NCBI GenBank assembly: GCA_004835665.1
Contig: RBKR01000019.1
Span: 124,001 to 188,000 of the forward strand
Origin: Phoma sp. XZ068
Lineage: Eukaryota > Ascomycota > Dothideomycetes > Pleosporales > Didymellaceae
Length of the DNA: 64,000 bases
Direction: 5' to 3'
The notes below the pieces were generated by a model. The model had not been told where the DNA came from, made no database searches, and saw only the letters and a list, made by a program, of their open reading frames with translations. Made by a program: the position numbers and the translations under genes. Shown here one piece after another: positions 43,102 through 53,718 of this stretch (the stretch's first letter is position 1; the number at the start of each line of letters is the position of its first letter).

Positions 43102-43469
43102 CGTGGCAATTTACTCGTTTGGTGAGGATTAGAGGTCAGTGGTGTCGCTCGTGGTGGATTTATCGCTTCGTCCGCAGAGAATATTTACTTTTAGCACTTC
43201 AAATGCCTCCACGCGCGATTGGTAAGGAAGCTGTTACTTCCAGTAGTGCGTCGTCGTCGAAGCTCGAAAAGTCACTAGCCTGTTGTGGCCAAGTGTCTTG
43301 GAGTCAGCGGGAAGCCGCACGGCCATCAAGGGTCGTCATCGCCTTTGAAGCAGCTAACGCAGCCACCTGTCTCGATCAAACCCAAGAACTACGCTCCTGT
43401 TACTTTCTTACTTCTTTCTCCAGTCCACGGACAAGAACCACAGCCTAAAACACCCTCACAAACGGAAAT
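43102..43469. promoter_or_regulatory. Divergent promoter, gatC-like / SEC17
   Basis: 368 bases between two opposite starts of housekeeping genes. No TATA box or other recognisable site; both promoters probably overlap here. Confidence 0.4.
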
Positions 43470-44691
43470 ATGGCCGGCGACCCTCGAGCGCTGCTTCGTC
43501 AGGTGGGGCATTGTCTCGAACTCAGCCACAAAGCAGATAACTGATATTGAGGTGCTACAACAGGCGGAGACCTCGCTACAGAAGGCGTCTGGCGGATTCA
43601 GCTTTTTCGGTGGGCGACAAGACAAGTGTACGATCGACATCGCAATCTGGAGTTCAAAATACAAACAGGTACTAACGCACGTGACAGACGAGGCAGCAGC
43701 AGAGCAGTTCATCGCCGCAGCAAATGCGTTCCGCATGCAAAAGATGGGTACGACACATTCATAAAAAGACTTGCATGAGCGATTCCGTACCGGATAACTA
43801 ACATCTTGTAGGCAAGGAGGCTGGCGAAGCATTCGAGAAGGCAGCATCAGTCCAGTGCCAACAGCTGAACGAGCCCGATGACGAGGCCAACACACTCACA
43901 GAAGCCTTTAGTACGGCTATCCTTCGAAGTTCTTGGCAAACTACTAACGCTTAGATAGAGGCCTACCGCAAAGATGATCCAGAAGCAGCAGCAAGATGCT
44001 TAGACAAGGCCATCGCACATTACTGCAGCAAAGGTAACTTCCGCCGCGCTGCCACTCACAAGCAAAATCTTGCAGAGCTGTACGAAGTCGAGCTTGGCGA
44101 CAACGGTCGCGCAGGTGCAGCCTACGAGGAGGCTGCTGGCTGGTACGAGAGTGTAAGTCATGCTGTCAAGCTCTAAACCCAGACGTGAAAGCTAACAACC
44201 AATAGGATAACGCAGAGGTACAAGGTGCACCCTATCCTTCATTTTTGGAAAAACCTAACAACCCCCAACAGGCACTGGCAAACAAGCTCTGGCTCAAGAC
44301 CGCTGATCTCGTAGCCCTGGAAGGCAAGGACTACTACAAAGCCATCTCACTTTACGAAAAGGTCGCCAAGACCTCTATCCAGAACAACTTAATGCGCTGG
44401 TCCGTCAAAGAGTACCTCCTCAAGGCCGGAATTTGCCAGTTGTGCACTGGCGACCAGGTTGGTGTCAATGCCGCGCTTGACAGGTATAGAGAGCTAGATC
44501 CGAGCTTCAGCCAGCAGAGAGAGCACCAGTTGCTCTGTGACTTAACGGCGGCGGTGCAGGAGGGTGACCAAGAGATGTTTGCCGATAAGCTCTTCCAGTA
44601 TGATCAGATGAGCAAATTGGATAAGTGGAAGACGACACTGTTGTTGAGGATCAAGGCGACAATTGAGGAGACGGGCGAGGACTTCTCTTAA
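43470..44691 (+). CDS. SEC17: Alpha-SNAP, vesicular-fusion protein Sec17
   Basis: Adaptor that recruits Sec18/NSF to SNARE complexes and so drives their disassembly after membrane fusion. Seven exons: 43470-43502, 43564-43627, 43688-43747, 43812-43910, 43959-44152, 44206-44217 and 44272-44691, giving 293 aa, the usual length. The reconstructed protein begins MAGDPRALLRQAETSLQKA and runs through the membrane-loop GGFSFFGG, TPR-like helices (GNFRRAATHKQNLAELYEVELGD split by no intron) and the C-terminal DKLFQYDQMSKLDKWKTTLL and LRIKATIEETGEDFS. Exon 6 has only 12 nt and codes DNAE; it is required to keep family alignment. All junctions are GT-AG and in phase. Confidence 0.95.
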
Positions 44692-44856
44692 GCGTATGCC
44701 AACACGAAGCCTTTGAGGAGCCAGAGAAGTGTATGAATTGGACTGGAACATATTTGAGTTTTCAGGTACTCATAAGATTTCGTTATTTGTGTTCCGATCA
44801 TGTGTACTTGCTGGATACTGTCTATGTTTGCCAAACCAGAAAACCCCTGGCAGATC

Positions 44857-47034
44857 TTAGGCCTTCTTGAGCTCCTTTTTCTCGCTAGCTGCAGCTGACG
44901 CTGGTGTTGGCACCTTCCCATTGTCTTCCTTCGCACCGAAAAAGCCTCCGATGTCCAGATTTTTCGTTTTGTCTTGCATGACCTGCCACATACTCTGCTC
45001 ACTCCTCTTCTGCACCTCGCCTTCCAACTTCTGCTTCTCCTTTTCGCCGTCTTTCTCCTCGTCTCCAGTCGCCTCACCCTCGTTCTTTCTTCTCTCGGCC
45101 TCTTCCTTTTCCTTCTGCTTAGCCATCTCACGCTCCGCCTTCTCGACCTCAGCAATATCGACATCTTCGAAGCCAATTTTGCGCAGGATAGAGCCGGTGA
45201 TAAAGCGGTACTGCAGATGTCCGTCCACGAGTTCTGTAACGTCTACGTTCTGAACTCCACGGACTCCCAGAATGGGCTGCAGACCAGCGACACCGAGTTG
45301 TATGGATGATGTGCGATACAAGAATCCGAGAATGTAATCCTGTGTGCTGAATACGTTGACTACACGGCCGCTGACCACGGAACGCATTTGGCGCCAGTCT
45401 GCAGTATCTGACGGGCAGGGTGCACCGAGGAGTACGACGTTTTCGATGAGTCCGAACGCTTTGCGTTCTGCGAGACGCTGGAGACACGAGTATATCAGCC
45501 TTGCGCCCAGTGAGTATCCCACCAGTGTGACAGGGCGCTCGCCTTGGACTTTGTTAACAAGAGCATCTGCGAGCACCTCACCAGCCTTATCGGCGCGATA
45601 CTTTGCCACACTGAACGGGTTGTCCAGTACACTGGCGACCTTGAGTAGACCGAGAGGCCACATTGCCGCGCTTACAGCGGCAAAGACGGTTTGCTCGATG
45701 ATCTTCTTCTTTGCGTAACCCCAAGCTGCACTCGTGATGAATGTCTCGAGACTGTGTCCAAGTTTGAGAAGGGCTTCAAGCTCCCAGCGCAATGCAAAGC
45801 CTTCGGTGCCCTTGCCGATATAGCGCCATGGCGCAACAACCTCCTCGGGTTCACGTAGCCAACCGCTTATGGCGATGGCCACGCGCAGACGGCGGGTCTC
45901 ATTGTCTTTTTTTGAAGGGTCCTGTGAGCGGTGGATGTTCAAAAACGCAAAGTCTTCAACCTGTCGTGCGTAGGCGTCCATTGCATCGCCGGTCATGCGA
46001 GCGCCGTATGCGCCGAACAGGCCGCCAACGATAACTGAGGAGCCCGCCAATGTACCCAAATAACCTGCAGCTGCTGTGGCTCCGAGGCCCAGGCCTCCCA
46101 TAACGGAACCTACGCCTGCTGCGAGGAGAGGGGCGGCGAGACCACCAGTTACGCCAATGAGGGCTGCACCTGCAACGCTGGCGAGGCCGACTTTCCATTT
46201 ACGTGCGGTCTGGGAGGCTTCCGCAGCCTTCTTCGTCTCGGAATCGGCATTGAGCTGTTGAGAGGCGGCCTCAAGGAGACCTTGAGCGACTGTTTCTTCG
46301 TCCTTCTTAAGAGTAGACAGATTGAGCTGAAGTGAGCTAGTAAGGTAGAGTAGGAGAATCCGCGAATGTGCTGAGTAGTGCTCCAGACTGAGAAGAATTA
46401 GGACCAAAGAATGCAGGATGAGAGCACGTTTAGCCTCATCAAGTCGAGCTAGTTGCGAGTCCACAGCTGGGTAACGCTCTTTGAAGGCAGTCTCCTCATC
46501 CCTGTCCTTGTGTGAGAGGTCCTTGAGACTCGTTGTTTCTGCCGCGGACATCTTGACAAGTCCTTCGACTTCCTGAGTTTCGACGTGCTTCGTCTGCTCT
46601 TTCGCCTCTCCCCGCGAATTCACCAACTCGCCAATACGGCTGATGACTTTGCCTCTCCACTCATCGAAGTACTGCAGCATTTCTTTCTTTAAAGCCTGCA
46701 CTTCTGGTCTTGCAAGTTCTTCTTTTGCATTTTGTTCTCGCTTTTTCTGTTCTTGCTTTAGCTTGTCTTCCTTCGCTACGTCAACATTTTTGAGCTCAGA
46801 TGGTGCGTCTTTGAAGGTCTGCTCTTCTGACTTGGCAGCTTTGGGGTCAGATGGAACTTCTGCAGCAAGAAATGTCTCCAGAAGTGATTGCCGCATGGTT
46901 GCTGTGATAGTCGCGATCAAAAACGTGAGATCGGCGCATTGATCTGCACTCAGTAGGGTGGTGAGGGACTGCTCGTTCTTGTGCGATTCTGCATGTTTGG
47001 AATGCCCGAAGGGCAATTTAGATGCCCAATCCAT
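44857..47034 (-). CDS. DUF726/TMCO4-like alpha/beta-hydrolase membrane protein
   Basis: Intronless gene for 725 aa, starting at the ATG before DWASKLPFGH. The N-terminal half is helical and charged, with a Lys/Glu-rich stretch. A long Gly/Ala-rich hydrophobic segment (about residues 280-350, with GVTGGLAAPLLAAGVG) is the hallmark of the TMCO4/DUF726 family. Downstream lies the hydrolase-like core, including VGYSLGAR (a GxSxG nucleophile elbow) and VVLLGAPCPSD. The C-terminal 120 residues are Lys/Glu-rich. The yeast relative (YFL034W/Mil1) is linked to Golgi-endosome clathrin adaptor traffic; lipase-type activity is not established. Converges with SEC17, 165 bases between stops. Confidence 0.88.
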   Translation of the reverse strand: MDWASKLPFGHSKHAESHKNEQSLTTLLSADQCADLTFLIATITATMRQSLLETFLAAEVPSDPKAAKSEEQTFKDAPSELKNVDVAKEDKLKQEQKKREQNAKEELARPEVQALKKEMLQYFDEWRGKVISRIGELVNSRGEAKEQTKHVETQEVEGLVKMSAAETTSLKDLSHKDRDEETAFKERYPAVDSQLARLDEAKRALILHSLVLILLSLEHYSAHSRILLLYLTSSLQLNLSTLKKDEETVAQGLLEAASQQLNADSETKKAAEASQTARKWKVGLASVAGAALIGVTGGLAAPLLAAGVGSVMGGLGLGATAAAGYLGTLAGSSVIVGGLFGAYGARMTGDAMDAYARQVEDFAFLNIHRSQDPSKKDNETRRLRVAIAISGWLREPEEVVAPWRYIGKGTEGFALRWELEALLKLGHSLETFITSAAWGYAKKKIIEQTVFAAVSAAMWPLGLLKVASVLDNPFSVAKYRADKAGEVLADALVNKVQGERPVTLVGYSLGARLIYSCLQRLAERKAFGLIENVVLLGAPCPSDTADWRQMRSVVSGRVVNVFSTQDYILGFLYRTSSIQLGVAGLQPILGVRGVQNVDVTELVDGHLQYRFITGSILRKIGFEDVDIAEVEKAEREMAKQKEKEEAERRKNEGEATGDEEKDGEKEKQKLEGEVQKRSEQSMWQVMQDKTKNLDIGGFFGAKEDNGKVPTPASAAASEKKELKKA

Positions 47035-47326
47035 GTTGGCCAAAGTAAAAAGAGTGACAAGTGTTGTGTGAACTGGGACTGTTGTTGGAGTGCTCTATTA
47101 GATCTGTGATTACACAGTTTTGGTGACGTCAGTGGGGCAGGTGCTGGAGTACGGCAGGGATGATTAGGTAGCGCATCATTCTAACACTATCAGAGACACG
47201 AGTCACAAATTCCTGACAAAGATATTGGAGCCAATTATTGTGAAAGAAAAATATGCTTTGTATTGCACATAACACGCACTGCATGATTCTTACATTCAAC
47301 TCTCGCAAAATCCCGCGTCCCGCATC

Positions 47327-48721
47327 TCAATCCTCGATTTGATGGATCTGCTTGAAACGTTCGAGCTTAAGGCGCTTAACTTCGTCGTCCATTTGTGGGA
47401 TTGCTTCTAGAACCAGCTTAGAAGCCTTGGGACGAGAATGAACAGGTTTCCATAGCTGCGCATACCAATATCCGAGTCGTGCACCATACATCTGATAGTC
47501 TGGCATTTCCCATGGTAGATCGTATTCTTTCTGCAACACGGTCAAGGGAACGTTAATCGGCCTAAAGACGGTAGGAACACGAGTCCGCCAACGTTCCAAC
47601 ATCCACTCACGCTCGTCTTTAAGCTCAGGGTGCGTCTTACCTTGCGCTTTCCGGCTCTGAATAAATGCCTCTCGCGTCTGGATCGGATGGATTCCCAATG
47701 CCATGAATTGCAACGTAGCACCGAGACCCCAGATGTCCGCCGAGGCCTGGACAGGAGCGATTTGTTCAAGAGCCGGTGGCGCATATTCAGGGGTACCGTC
47801 GAAGCCCATAGCTTGTTGGTCCTTCGGGGTGGGCCAAGGGGTGAGTCGAGCGAAATCCGAGAGCTTGAAGATGGGCTCTTCAGGTAATGCATGACCTCCA
47901 TTATGATCTGGCGACGTCACAGCTAGGATGTTTTCTGGCTTGAAGTCGTTGTGGACGTACCGGATACCAAGCTGGTGATGAAGGTAGTTCAGAGCAAGCA
48001 CCATGTCTCGAAAGAGCTTCCACATCGTGATCTCTGATACACACTCAGGCTTACCTTCACACACTTGTTGCATGCACCAAGACTCGCGATAAGCGACCAA
48101 ATCGCCCAATTCACAAACAGGGAGAAACAGAGCCGGCCCGTAAGGATACCAGTCTTCGGTAGCATCGTAGAGGTCTAGGATATGCTTGTGGTGGCCAACT
48201 GTGCGCATATTCATAATCTCTCGTTCCAGATCGTTGCGCGTTGAAGAACATCGAGGCACCTTAACAGCAATGAACTTACCTTGTAGTTCCCGTCGCTGGT
48301 AAATATGCACCACACCATCTCCACCTTTGCCGAGAACTCCTTCCTGACGCCAGGATTTGTGAAATAGCTTATGAAACGTGACCTCTTTTAGCTCTTCTTT
48401 GGTCGCTCTCTTTCCAACATGGAACTTGGTTCGTTTGGGGAAATTGTTCGGGGAGCGTAATTGTATGGTGCAGTCTTGCAGTTTGATGTTGAGCTCTGGG
48501 ATCTTGGCCAGTTTGATGTCTTCTTGCCGTTTATGTGTTCCTTCCTTGATCGTCCGGCGATCCTCATAGTCGGCGACGGCAGTTGTTTCATTGGTCATTT
48601 CCATTTCTTCTGTTTGCTGGGAGTCTTTCCGAGCCACGATCTTCTCGCGATTCGTAGGCTCAGGGCGGACTTTGAGCATGTTGAAAACGTCTTTGATAAT
48701 CAAAGCTGCGAAGAAAAACAT
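47327..48721 (-). CDS. Protein kinase-like protein with altered HRD and DFG motifs
   Basis: Single-exon gene for 464 aa. The kinase fold runs from about 125 to 430. The Gly-rich loop GKGGDG (131-136), Lys154 (FIAVKV), Glu167, Asp259, Asn264 and Asp289 are all present, so phosphate-transfer chemistry may be intact. HRD is replaced by HND (257-259), DFG by DFA (289-291) and APE by APP. The lysine of KPEN (261) indicates the Ser/Thr type. The first 16 residues are hydrophobic (MFFFAALIIKDVFNML), possibly a membrane anchor or part of an overlong start; the next ATG is Met15. Such divergent kinases are numerous in Pezizomycotina; the target is unknown. Confidence 0.8.
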   Translation of the reverse strand: MFFFAALIIKDVFNMLKVRPEPTNREKIVARKDSQQTEEMEMTNETTAVADYEDRRTIKEGTHKRQEDIKLAKIPELNIKLQDCTIQLRSPNNFPKRTKFHVGKRATKEELKEVTFHKLFHKSWRQEGVLGKGGDGVVHIYQRRELQGKFIAVKVPRCSSTRNDLEREIMNMRTVGHHKHILDLYDATEDWYPYGPALFLPVCELGDLVAYRESWCMQQVCEGKPECVSEITMWKLFRDMVLALNYLHHQLGIRYVHNDFKPENILAVTSPDHNGGHALPEEPIFKLSDFARLTPWPTPKDQQAMGFDGTPEYAPPALEQIAPVQASADIWGLGATLQFMALGIHPIQTREAFIQSRKAQGKTHPELKDEREWMLERWRTRVPTVFRPINVPLTVLQKEYDLPWEMPDYQMYGARLGYWYAQLWKPVHSRPKASKLVLEAIPQMDDEVKRLKLERFKQIHQIED

Positions 48722-49392
48722 GTGCCAAATTCCAGCAGTTGACAGTCACGATTGCATAGTCTTTTCTCTGAGGCCAGCGGAAAAGTTAATAGTGCTCAGG
48801 AACGTTGTTCACGGCTCTGATGAAGCCGATACACGTTGTGAAGACACGTTGCTTATCAACAGCGCTGCCGATGATACAGGAGATGCTGCGCCTGAATTTT
48901 TAAACAAGAGGCGACATATCTTGCACAATGAGACATGCTTTTGATCACAGTAACTTCGTGGTAGATGAATCTCTAGTAGATAGACTTGAAGCTTATGTTA
49001 TGGTTGAGAATACTCTATCTCATTGTTCCGGCGTGTCAAAATCCTACAGAATGAACAATGTTGCTCTATACCTAGGTAGACGAGAAACGTAGGGAACTAA
49101 TGCCAAAGTCGTGACTTCTGGCGTTTGAGACATGTGCATTCGGAACTTAGTATCGTCTTCTTTGTTCTTCCAGGTAGAAAACTTCAGAAGTCCATGATGA
49201 AGAAAGCCTGGGTTTGGTCTACAATGACGGTGATTTTCTAGGTGTCTAAATTACTGCTTCCGCAGCGCTGCCAAGCCAGGAGATTGCCGCGCATTACCCA
49301 ACCTCCAGCACTTGACCACTCTCTTAGCTTCCACGCATTGCCAACACACGACTGATTTGCGAATTAAAAGGCAGCCTCATCAGTGGCAAGTT
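48722..49392. other. Intergenic 670 bases between divergent genes
   Basis: Lies between the starts of the kinase-like gene and the phosphotransferase gene, so it must hold both promoters. No gene and no clear motif; a TACCTAGGTA palindrome occurs at 49068-49077. Confidence 0.4.
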
Positions 49393-51289
49393 ATGGTCTT
49401 ATTGCTGTCGAGACCACGCCTGTCTCACTCCAATCAAATACGCTTTCACAATGTCTTGGTGCTATCGAGCCAGCTGCCGAGACGATGTTCTCATCTTTCA
49501 GAAGTGGTGGATTTAGCATACGACAACGACAGGCACGAGTTTTTCCGGTACACTTCTGGTCGTTGGCTCTGGAACGAAAAAGAGCAGCTGCGTGAACGGT
49601 ACCGCCGATTCAAAGTTCTGGAACTTCAAAAGGCCGCCGTTGACGCTGTCGGATCGCGAAGCTGCACAAAAATAACTAAGATAGGTGAAGGCAACTTCAA
49701 CAAGATTTTCAAGTTGACCATGGACGACCAGTCTGTGGTCATTGCGCGGATACCGCACCCCAATGCTGGCCCGCCAACTGTCACAACTGCATCCGAGGTG
49801 GCAACAATGGATTTTGTATGTTAGTATCTCTTTGCTGTTTTACTTTGAGCTAATTTGTTGCAGGCGCGCTCCGTTCTAGGCATTCCAGTACCTAAGGTTC
49901 TGGATTATAGCGCTGATGCCGCAAACCCTGTAGGATCTGAGTTCATTCTGATGGAAGAAGCGCAAGGAGTGCAGCTGTCCACTCTTTGGGACGATATGGA
50001 GATCGACGATCAAGCGAAGGTCGTGAAAAGCCTCATAGAGATAGATGCTAAATTCTTGGCCACCTCCATGGATCGGTACGCTTTTCTAGCAGGCATCTTT
50101 GCACGTTCAAACCGCTTACCATCTCCAGATTTGGTGCAATCTTTTACGCAAAGGACATGCCGAACTATGCTCCTGCAGAAATTAGAGGACAAGTTTCGCC
50201 GGATGTTAAAGAGGATGTACGACGCCGGTTCGTCATTGGCCCAACTGTCGAGAGAGAGTTCTGGGAAGATGAGAGAGCAGGATTGGCTCTCGATCGTGGC
50301 CCTTGTAAGTGTACATTTTCCACCATCATCTCATCTAACCCGAATGAAGGGATTTCTGCAACCGCCTATGCCGAGGCGATAGCTCATCGCGAAATTCGAT
50401 GGATTGAACAATATGCGAAAGCAAAGGTGCCTCCTGTTCCCTCATCAACATCTGAAGCCCAGAAGTCGCCCGAGGCGCATATCGACCTGTTGCAAAAATA
50501 TCTCAGCGTGGTAGGCAAACTCTTCCCAACTGAAGAAGGCCTGCTCCTGCCGACACTATGGCATCGGGATCTCCACAGAGGCAATGTCTTTGTTCATGAA
50601 GGCCAAGTTTCCAGCATCATTGACTGGCAGTCTGTCTGGGTTGGCCCCAGGAACCTTCGCGCCCGTACACCTCAGCTCGTTGATTACAACGGAGAGATCC
50701 AGACGAAGCTACCAGAAAACTTCAAAGAGCTGGACTCGGAAGAGAAGGGTCGCGTGCGGGAAGCGGTCCGCCGATCTATACTGTTATATATCTACGAAAC
50801 TTCGACGGCTAAGCAAAATCCTTCGCTGTACAAGGTAATGCGGTATCCTAACGGCAAAACATTAGAGCAGCTTGTCGAGTTTGCCCATAACTCGTGGTAT
50901 GGAGACATTTTGCCGCTTCGGGAGGTTCTCATACGGATACAAAGGTTTGCCTCTGTCACATAGGGCATAGCCAACTTTCTGACAGAAATAAATCTAGGGA
51001 TTGGCATTTCATCGACGAGACATCAAATTGCCCGTACCACTTTTCCAGCGAAGAAATCGCGCAGCATCGAAGGGACGGCGAGGGGTTCAACGAAAACGCC
51101 GACCTTTGGGATAATCTCGAAGGTCGCGTTCACCGAAGCGGATACACGTCGCACGAATATTTTCAAGACGCGGTGGCCTACTTCTCGGAGCTACGAAGGG
51201 TCGGGTTGGAGACATTAGTTGGGGAGGAACGCGAGAATTTTGAGCTACAGACAAGATGGATGCTTGATCATCGGGGGGACAGTGGATGA
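49393..51289 (+). CDS. APH-fold phosphotransferase, probably mitochondrial
   Basis: Five exons: 49393-49815, 49864-50075, 50129-50304, 50350-50944 and 50986-51289, giving 569 aa. It belongs to the aminoglycoside-phosphotransferase-like kinase family common in filamentous fungi, related to yeast Aim9. The first 45 residues are Arg/Ser/Leu-rich and suit a mitochondrial presequence. The N-lobe has GEGNFNKIFKL and the paired Lys-equivalent region VIARIPHPNAGPP. The catalytic HRDLHRGN lies near residue 342 and the metal-binding IIDWQ near 360. The C-terminal block (CPYHFSSEEIAQH, ENADLWDNLEG) occurs in close relatives and fixes the last exon. The last donor (AG/GTTTGC) is weak; without that splice the protein would end six codons later with RFASVT. 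Confidence 0.85.
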
Positions 51290-51684
51290 ATTCAGTTCCT
51301 AACATCGCGAATCTACCGTCACTGGGATGCCAAAACGGCATCAGTCCATAGTGGCATTCAGGTTGTGGATGGTACCACTCAGTGCGAAGCCGTGCGACGC
51401 TACTTAATCACCTTCATCCTAGTGGTTCGTCACAAGCGACGAGACGAGCGTTACACTCTTGCTCCTTGCCTATTGTGACTTCATCTGCGGCACCTACCTG
51501 ATGCCTGCTGCCTGCTGCCTTTAGTTGCGTTTGCTCAACACCCAAGTGTGGTAGTCAGTCAAACGGTCGTATCCATGAATAAGATATATCCGTCCAGGCC
51601 TTTCTCCAGAGTCACACTGACCAACTTCGCAACTCAATCTCAATACATACAACCATCGACAACCAAAGCGACTCAATTGCCACG
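51290..51684. promoter_or_regulatory. Promoter and leader of the secreted Cys-rich gene
   Basis: About 395 bases. It contains three tandem copies of a CTGCCTG-like word near 51500-51520 and a C/A-rich leader just before the ATG. An AAGATATATCC box lies at about 51580, a possible TATA element. Confidence 0.4.
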
Positions 51685-52389
51685 ATGCAGCTCACCATGG
51701 TCATTCTAGCTGGGCTGAGCATGGTTGCGCTCGCCTTGAGTGCACCTGCTGACCTGAGCAAATCAACGAACCATCCCATCACTTTCTGGAAGAACACAAA
51801 GATGGGGAAGTACCGCTGCGATGGCAGGGACGTGCTCCGCTGCAAGATCAATATCACAGGAGTCTGTTTTCCAGTCAATCACTGCGACGCATACTGCTTC
51901 GACCATGACAAGGGCGCAACATGTGTCGACATGGGTGATGGTATCGTCAACGCTTCCAACAATATCAACGCTCCCGTTCCCAAAGTTTCAACTTCAGCAT
52001 CTGATGTCAACATCGCCGCAAGAGACGCTTCACCTCAGGAAGCCAAGTATTATACCTGTTCCAAGGACCGCACGGGCGTTTTGATCTGTAAATACGGCTT
52101 CTGCTCCACGGATCACTACTGCGGAAGCAGTGAAGAGTGCAAGGACAGCTCCATTGCCTGTGAGAGCAAATCCACATCTGCGCCAGTTGAGGACAAGCAC
52201 ACAGCTATCAAGCTCATCGCACGGAATGATAGCCCAAAAGGGGACACGACATACGTCTGTTCCAAGGATCGCGCCAGCGTTCTGAAGTGCCTGTATGGTT
52301 TCTGCGCTACCGATTACTACTGCGCGAAAGATCACCCATGCGTTGATAATCCTGCTCGCTGCAAGAGAGCGCTCAACACCTGCGACTGA
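51685..52389 (+). CDS. Small secreted protein with repeated six-cysteine modules
   Basis: Intronless gene for 234 aa. The first 20 residues (hydrophobic, ending ALSAPA) form a clear signal peptide. The mature part has 19 cysteines in three blocks. Blocks 2 and 3 (residues 125-159 and 192-226) share exactly the same spacing C-x9-C-x4-C-x5-C-x5-C-x6-C and similar sequence (CSKDR..VL.C.YGFC.TD.YC). Block 1 (45-80) is more divergent with C-x7-C-x7-C-x5-C-x3-C-x8-C. Similar linkers (AARDASP, IARNDSP) precede blocks 2 and 3, so the unit duplicated is about 65 residues. Size, signal peptide and cysteine content match fungal effector-type or wall-interacting proteins. No known domain was recognised; function is unknown. 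Confidence 0.85.
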   Translation: MQLTMVILAGLSMVALALSAPADLSKSTNHPITFWKNTKMGKYRCDGRDVLRCKINITGVCFPVNHCDAYCFDHDKGATCVDMGDGIVNASNNINAPVPKVSTSASDVNIAARDASPQEAKYYTCSKDRTGVLICKYGFCSTDHYCGSSEECKDSSIACESKSTSAPVEDKHTAIKLIARNDSPKGDTTYVCSKDRASVLKCLYGFCATDYYCAKDHPCVDNPARCKRALNTCD

Positions 52390-53718
52390 GATCAGCAGTT
52401 GGTGTTGCTTTGAGCATTGACTTCGGCTCGAAACAAATGCCCATAATAAGCATTGCTGACAGCCATGTTCGGAGGAGCAGGCACATAGGAATCGAGAGGT
52501 ACTACAGAAAAATGACAACCCAAGCGAAGATTCAGAAGGATTGAAGTGGGGCAATATACTAGAGATGAAAGAATTCAAGAATGTGCCCAAAAGAAAAGCA
52601 TTCAGCTCTACGAATTTGCCCTCCGGCCAGCGCACTCTCAACGTTGCAAACATTTCTGCGTATTCAATGTTAGCACGAGGAATGCGAAGAAGCACAATCG
52701 CGGCGGCACAAAGACCAAGCTAATATGAGTGGCAGCCAAAGCAAGTCGGGTAACAGAATGATGTATGAAGGTCATAATCATGAAGCGAAGTTCAGGTGCG
52801 GAAGGCCATCGGACGAACCGGCTCTTTCCCTATCAACCAGCCTCAGACCCACTACCTTCGTTGACCTAGATTTCCACCAGTAGCCCTACCCCGCAGTGCC
52901 TACCAACGCATCTTTCATCAGTCGCTCATGCTGTTGGTGGCCCTGCAACCAAATCATTGTCCATCGTTCCACAATGCAGTTCTGTCCGCTTGTAGCTTCA
53001 TTTACCGCCCAGATGCGGGAACGCGGCGGAATTCAAGACGGCACACTCGCCTAATGACTGACCGCAACTCTCGCACGTTCCTGCGCCAATTCCCATTTCA
53101 CACATATAGCCCAACAATCGCATCAGCCATTCGTTCTCATATACGCGCTGTCCGGCGTCATGCACAGATGTCCAAACAGCGAACGGGGCGTTGGCTTATG
53201 GTTCCTAGCAGCGGTCGATCCCGGCTCCACCAGTATCTACATTTCACGCCATCTCCACTTACACTGATTGGCCTAGTTGAAATCGTAAGAGATGGCGCGT
53301 AAAGCTTACCGAAGGGTCTTAGTCAAGACATTGTGGACGCATGTTGATAAGGCTACAGCAGCACTTGCATCCCCCGTCACAATCCTCCGACGCTTTGCTG
53401 TCAATCGAGTTTAGGTCCTCATGCAGGAAGCTTTACCCGTCCCGCCTGTATTTTTCAATGGGTCGAGGCTTCCGCGATTACACCGGTAGTGGGCCGTCAT
53501 CATGAACTGTCATTAGCATTGTCTTCCCGTTGCTCCAGCGTCCACATCGTCGCGGTTGGGAAATTGAATTGCACGAAGTGCATGGCGCTCGGTCGGTCTT
53601 CCTTGTTGCAGAAGGAAGCGACTCCACCATACTCGAGAACTTCTTATACATATGGTGGTCGCCTCCGACTTCTGCACGCAATTGCTCTGATTTTGTTACT
53701 TTCTCGGCCTACCCCACC
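52390..53718. other. Intergenic 1.3 kb
   Basis: No gene supported. An open frame of 124 codons at 52928-53302 has no recognisable feature. The last 200 bases precede a MATE transporter and include its leader; an in-frame ATG at 53530 would extend that protein by 63 residues that look unlike the family. Confidence 0.45.

Noticed and set aside
52030..52695. 221-codon open frame on the minus strand opposite the Cys-rich secreted gene
   Set aside because: It is the mirror of a well-supported secreted protein gene with a signal peptide and conserved cysteine modules. Its own translation shows no domain.
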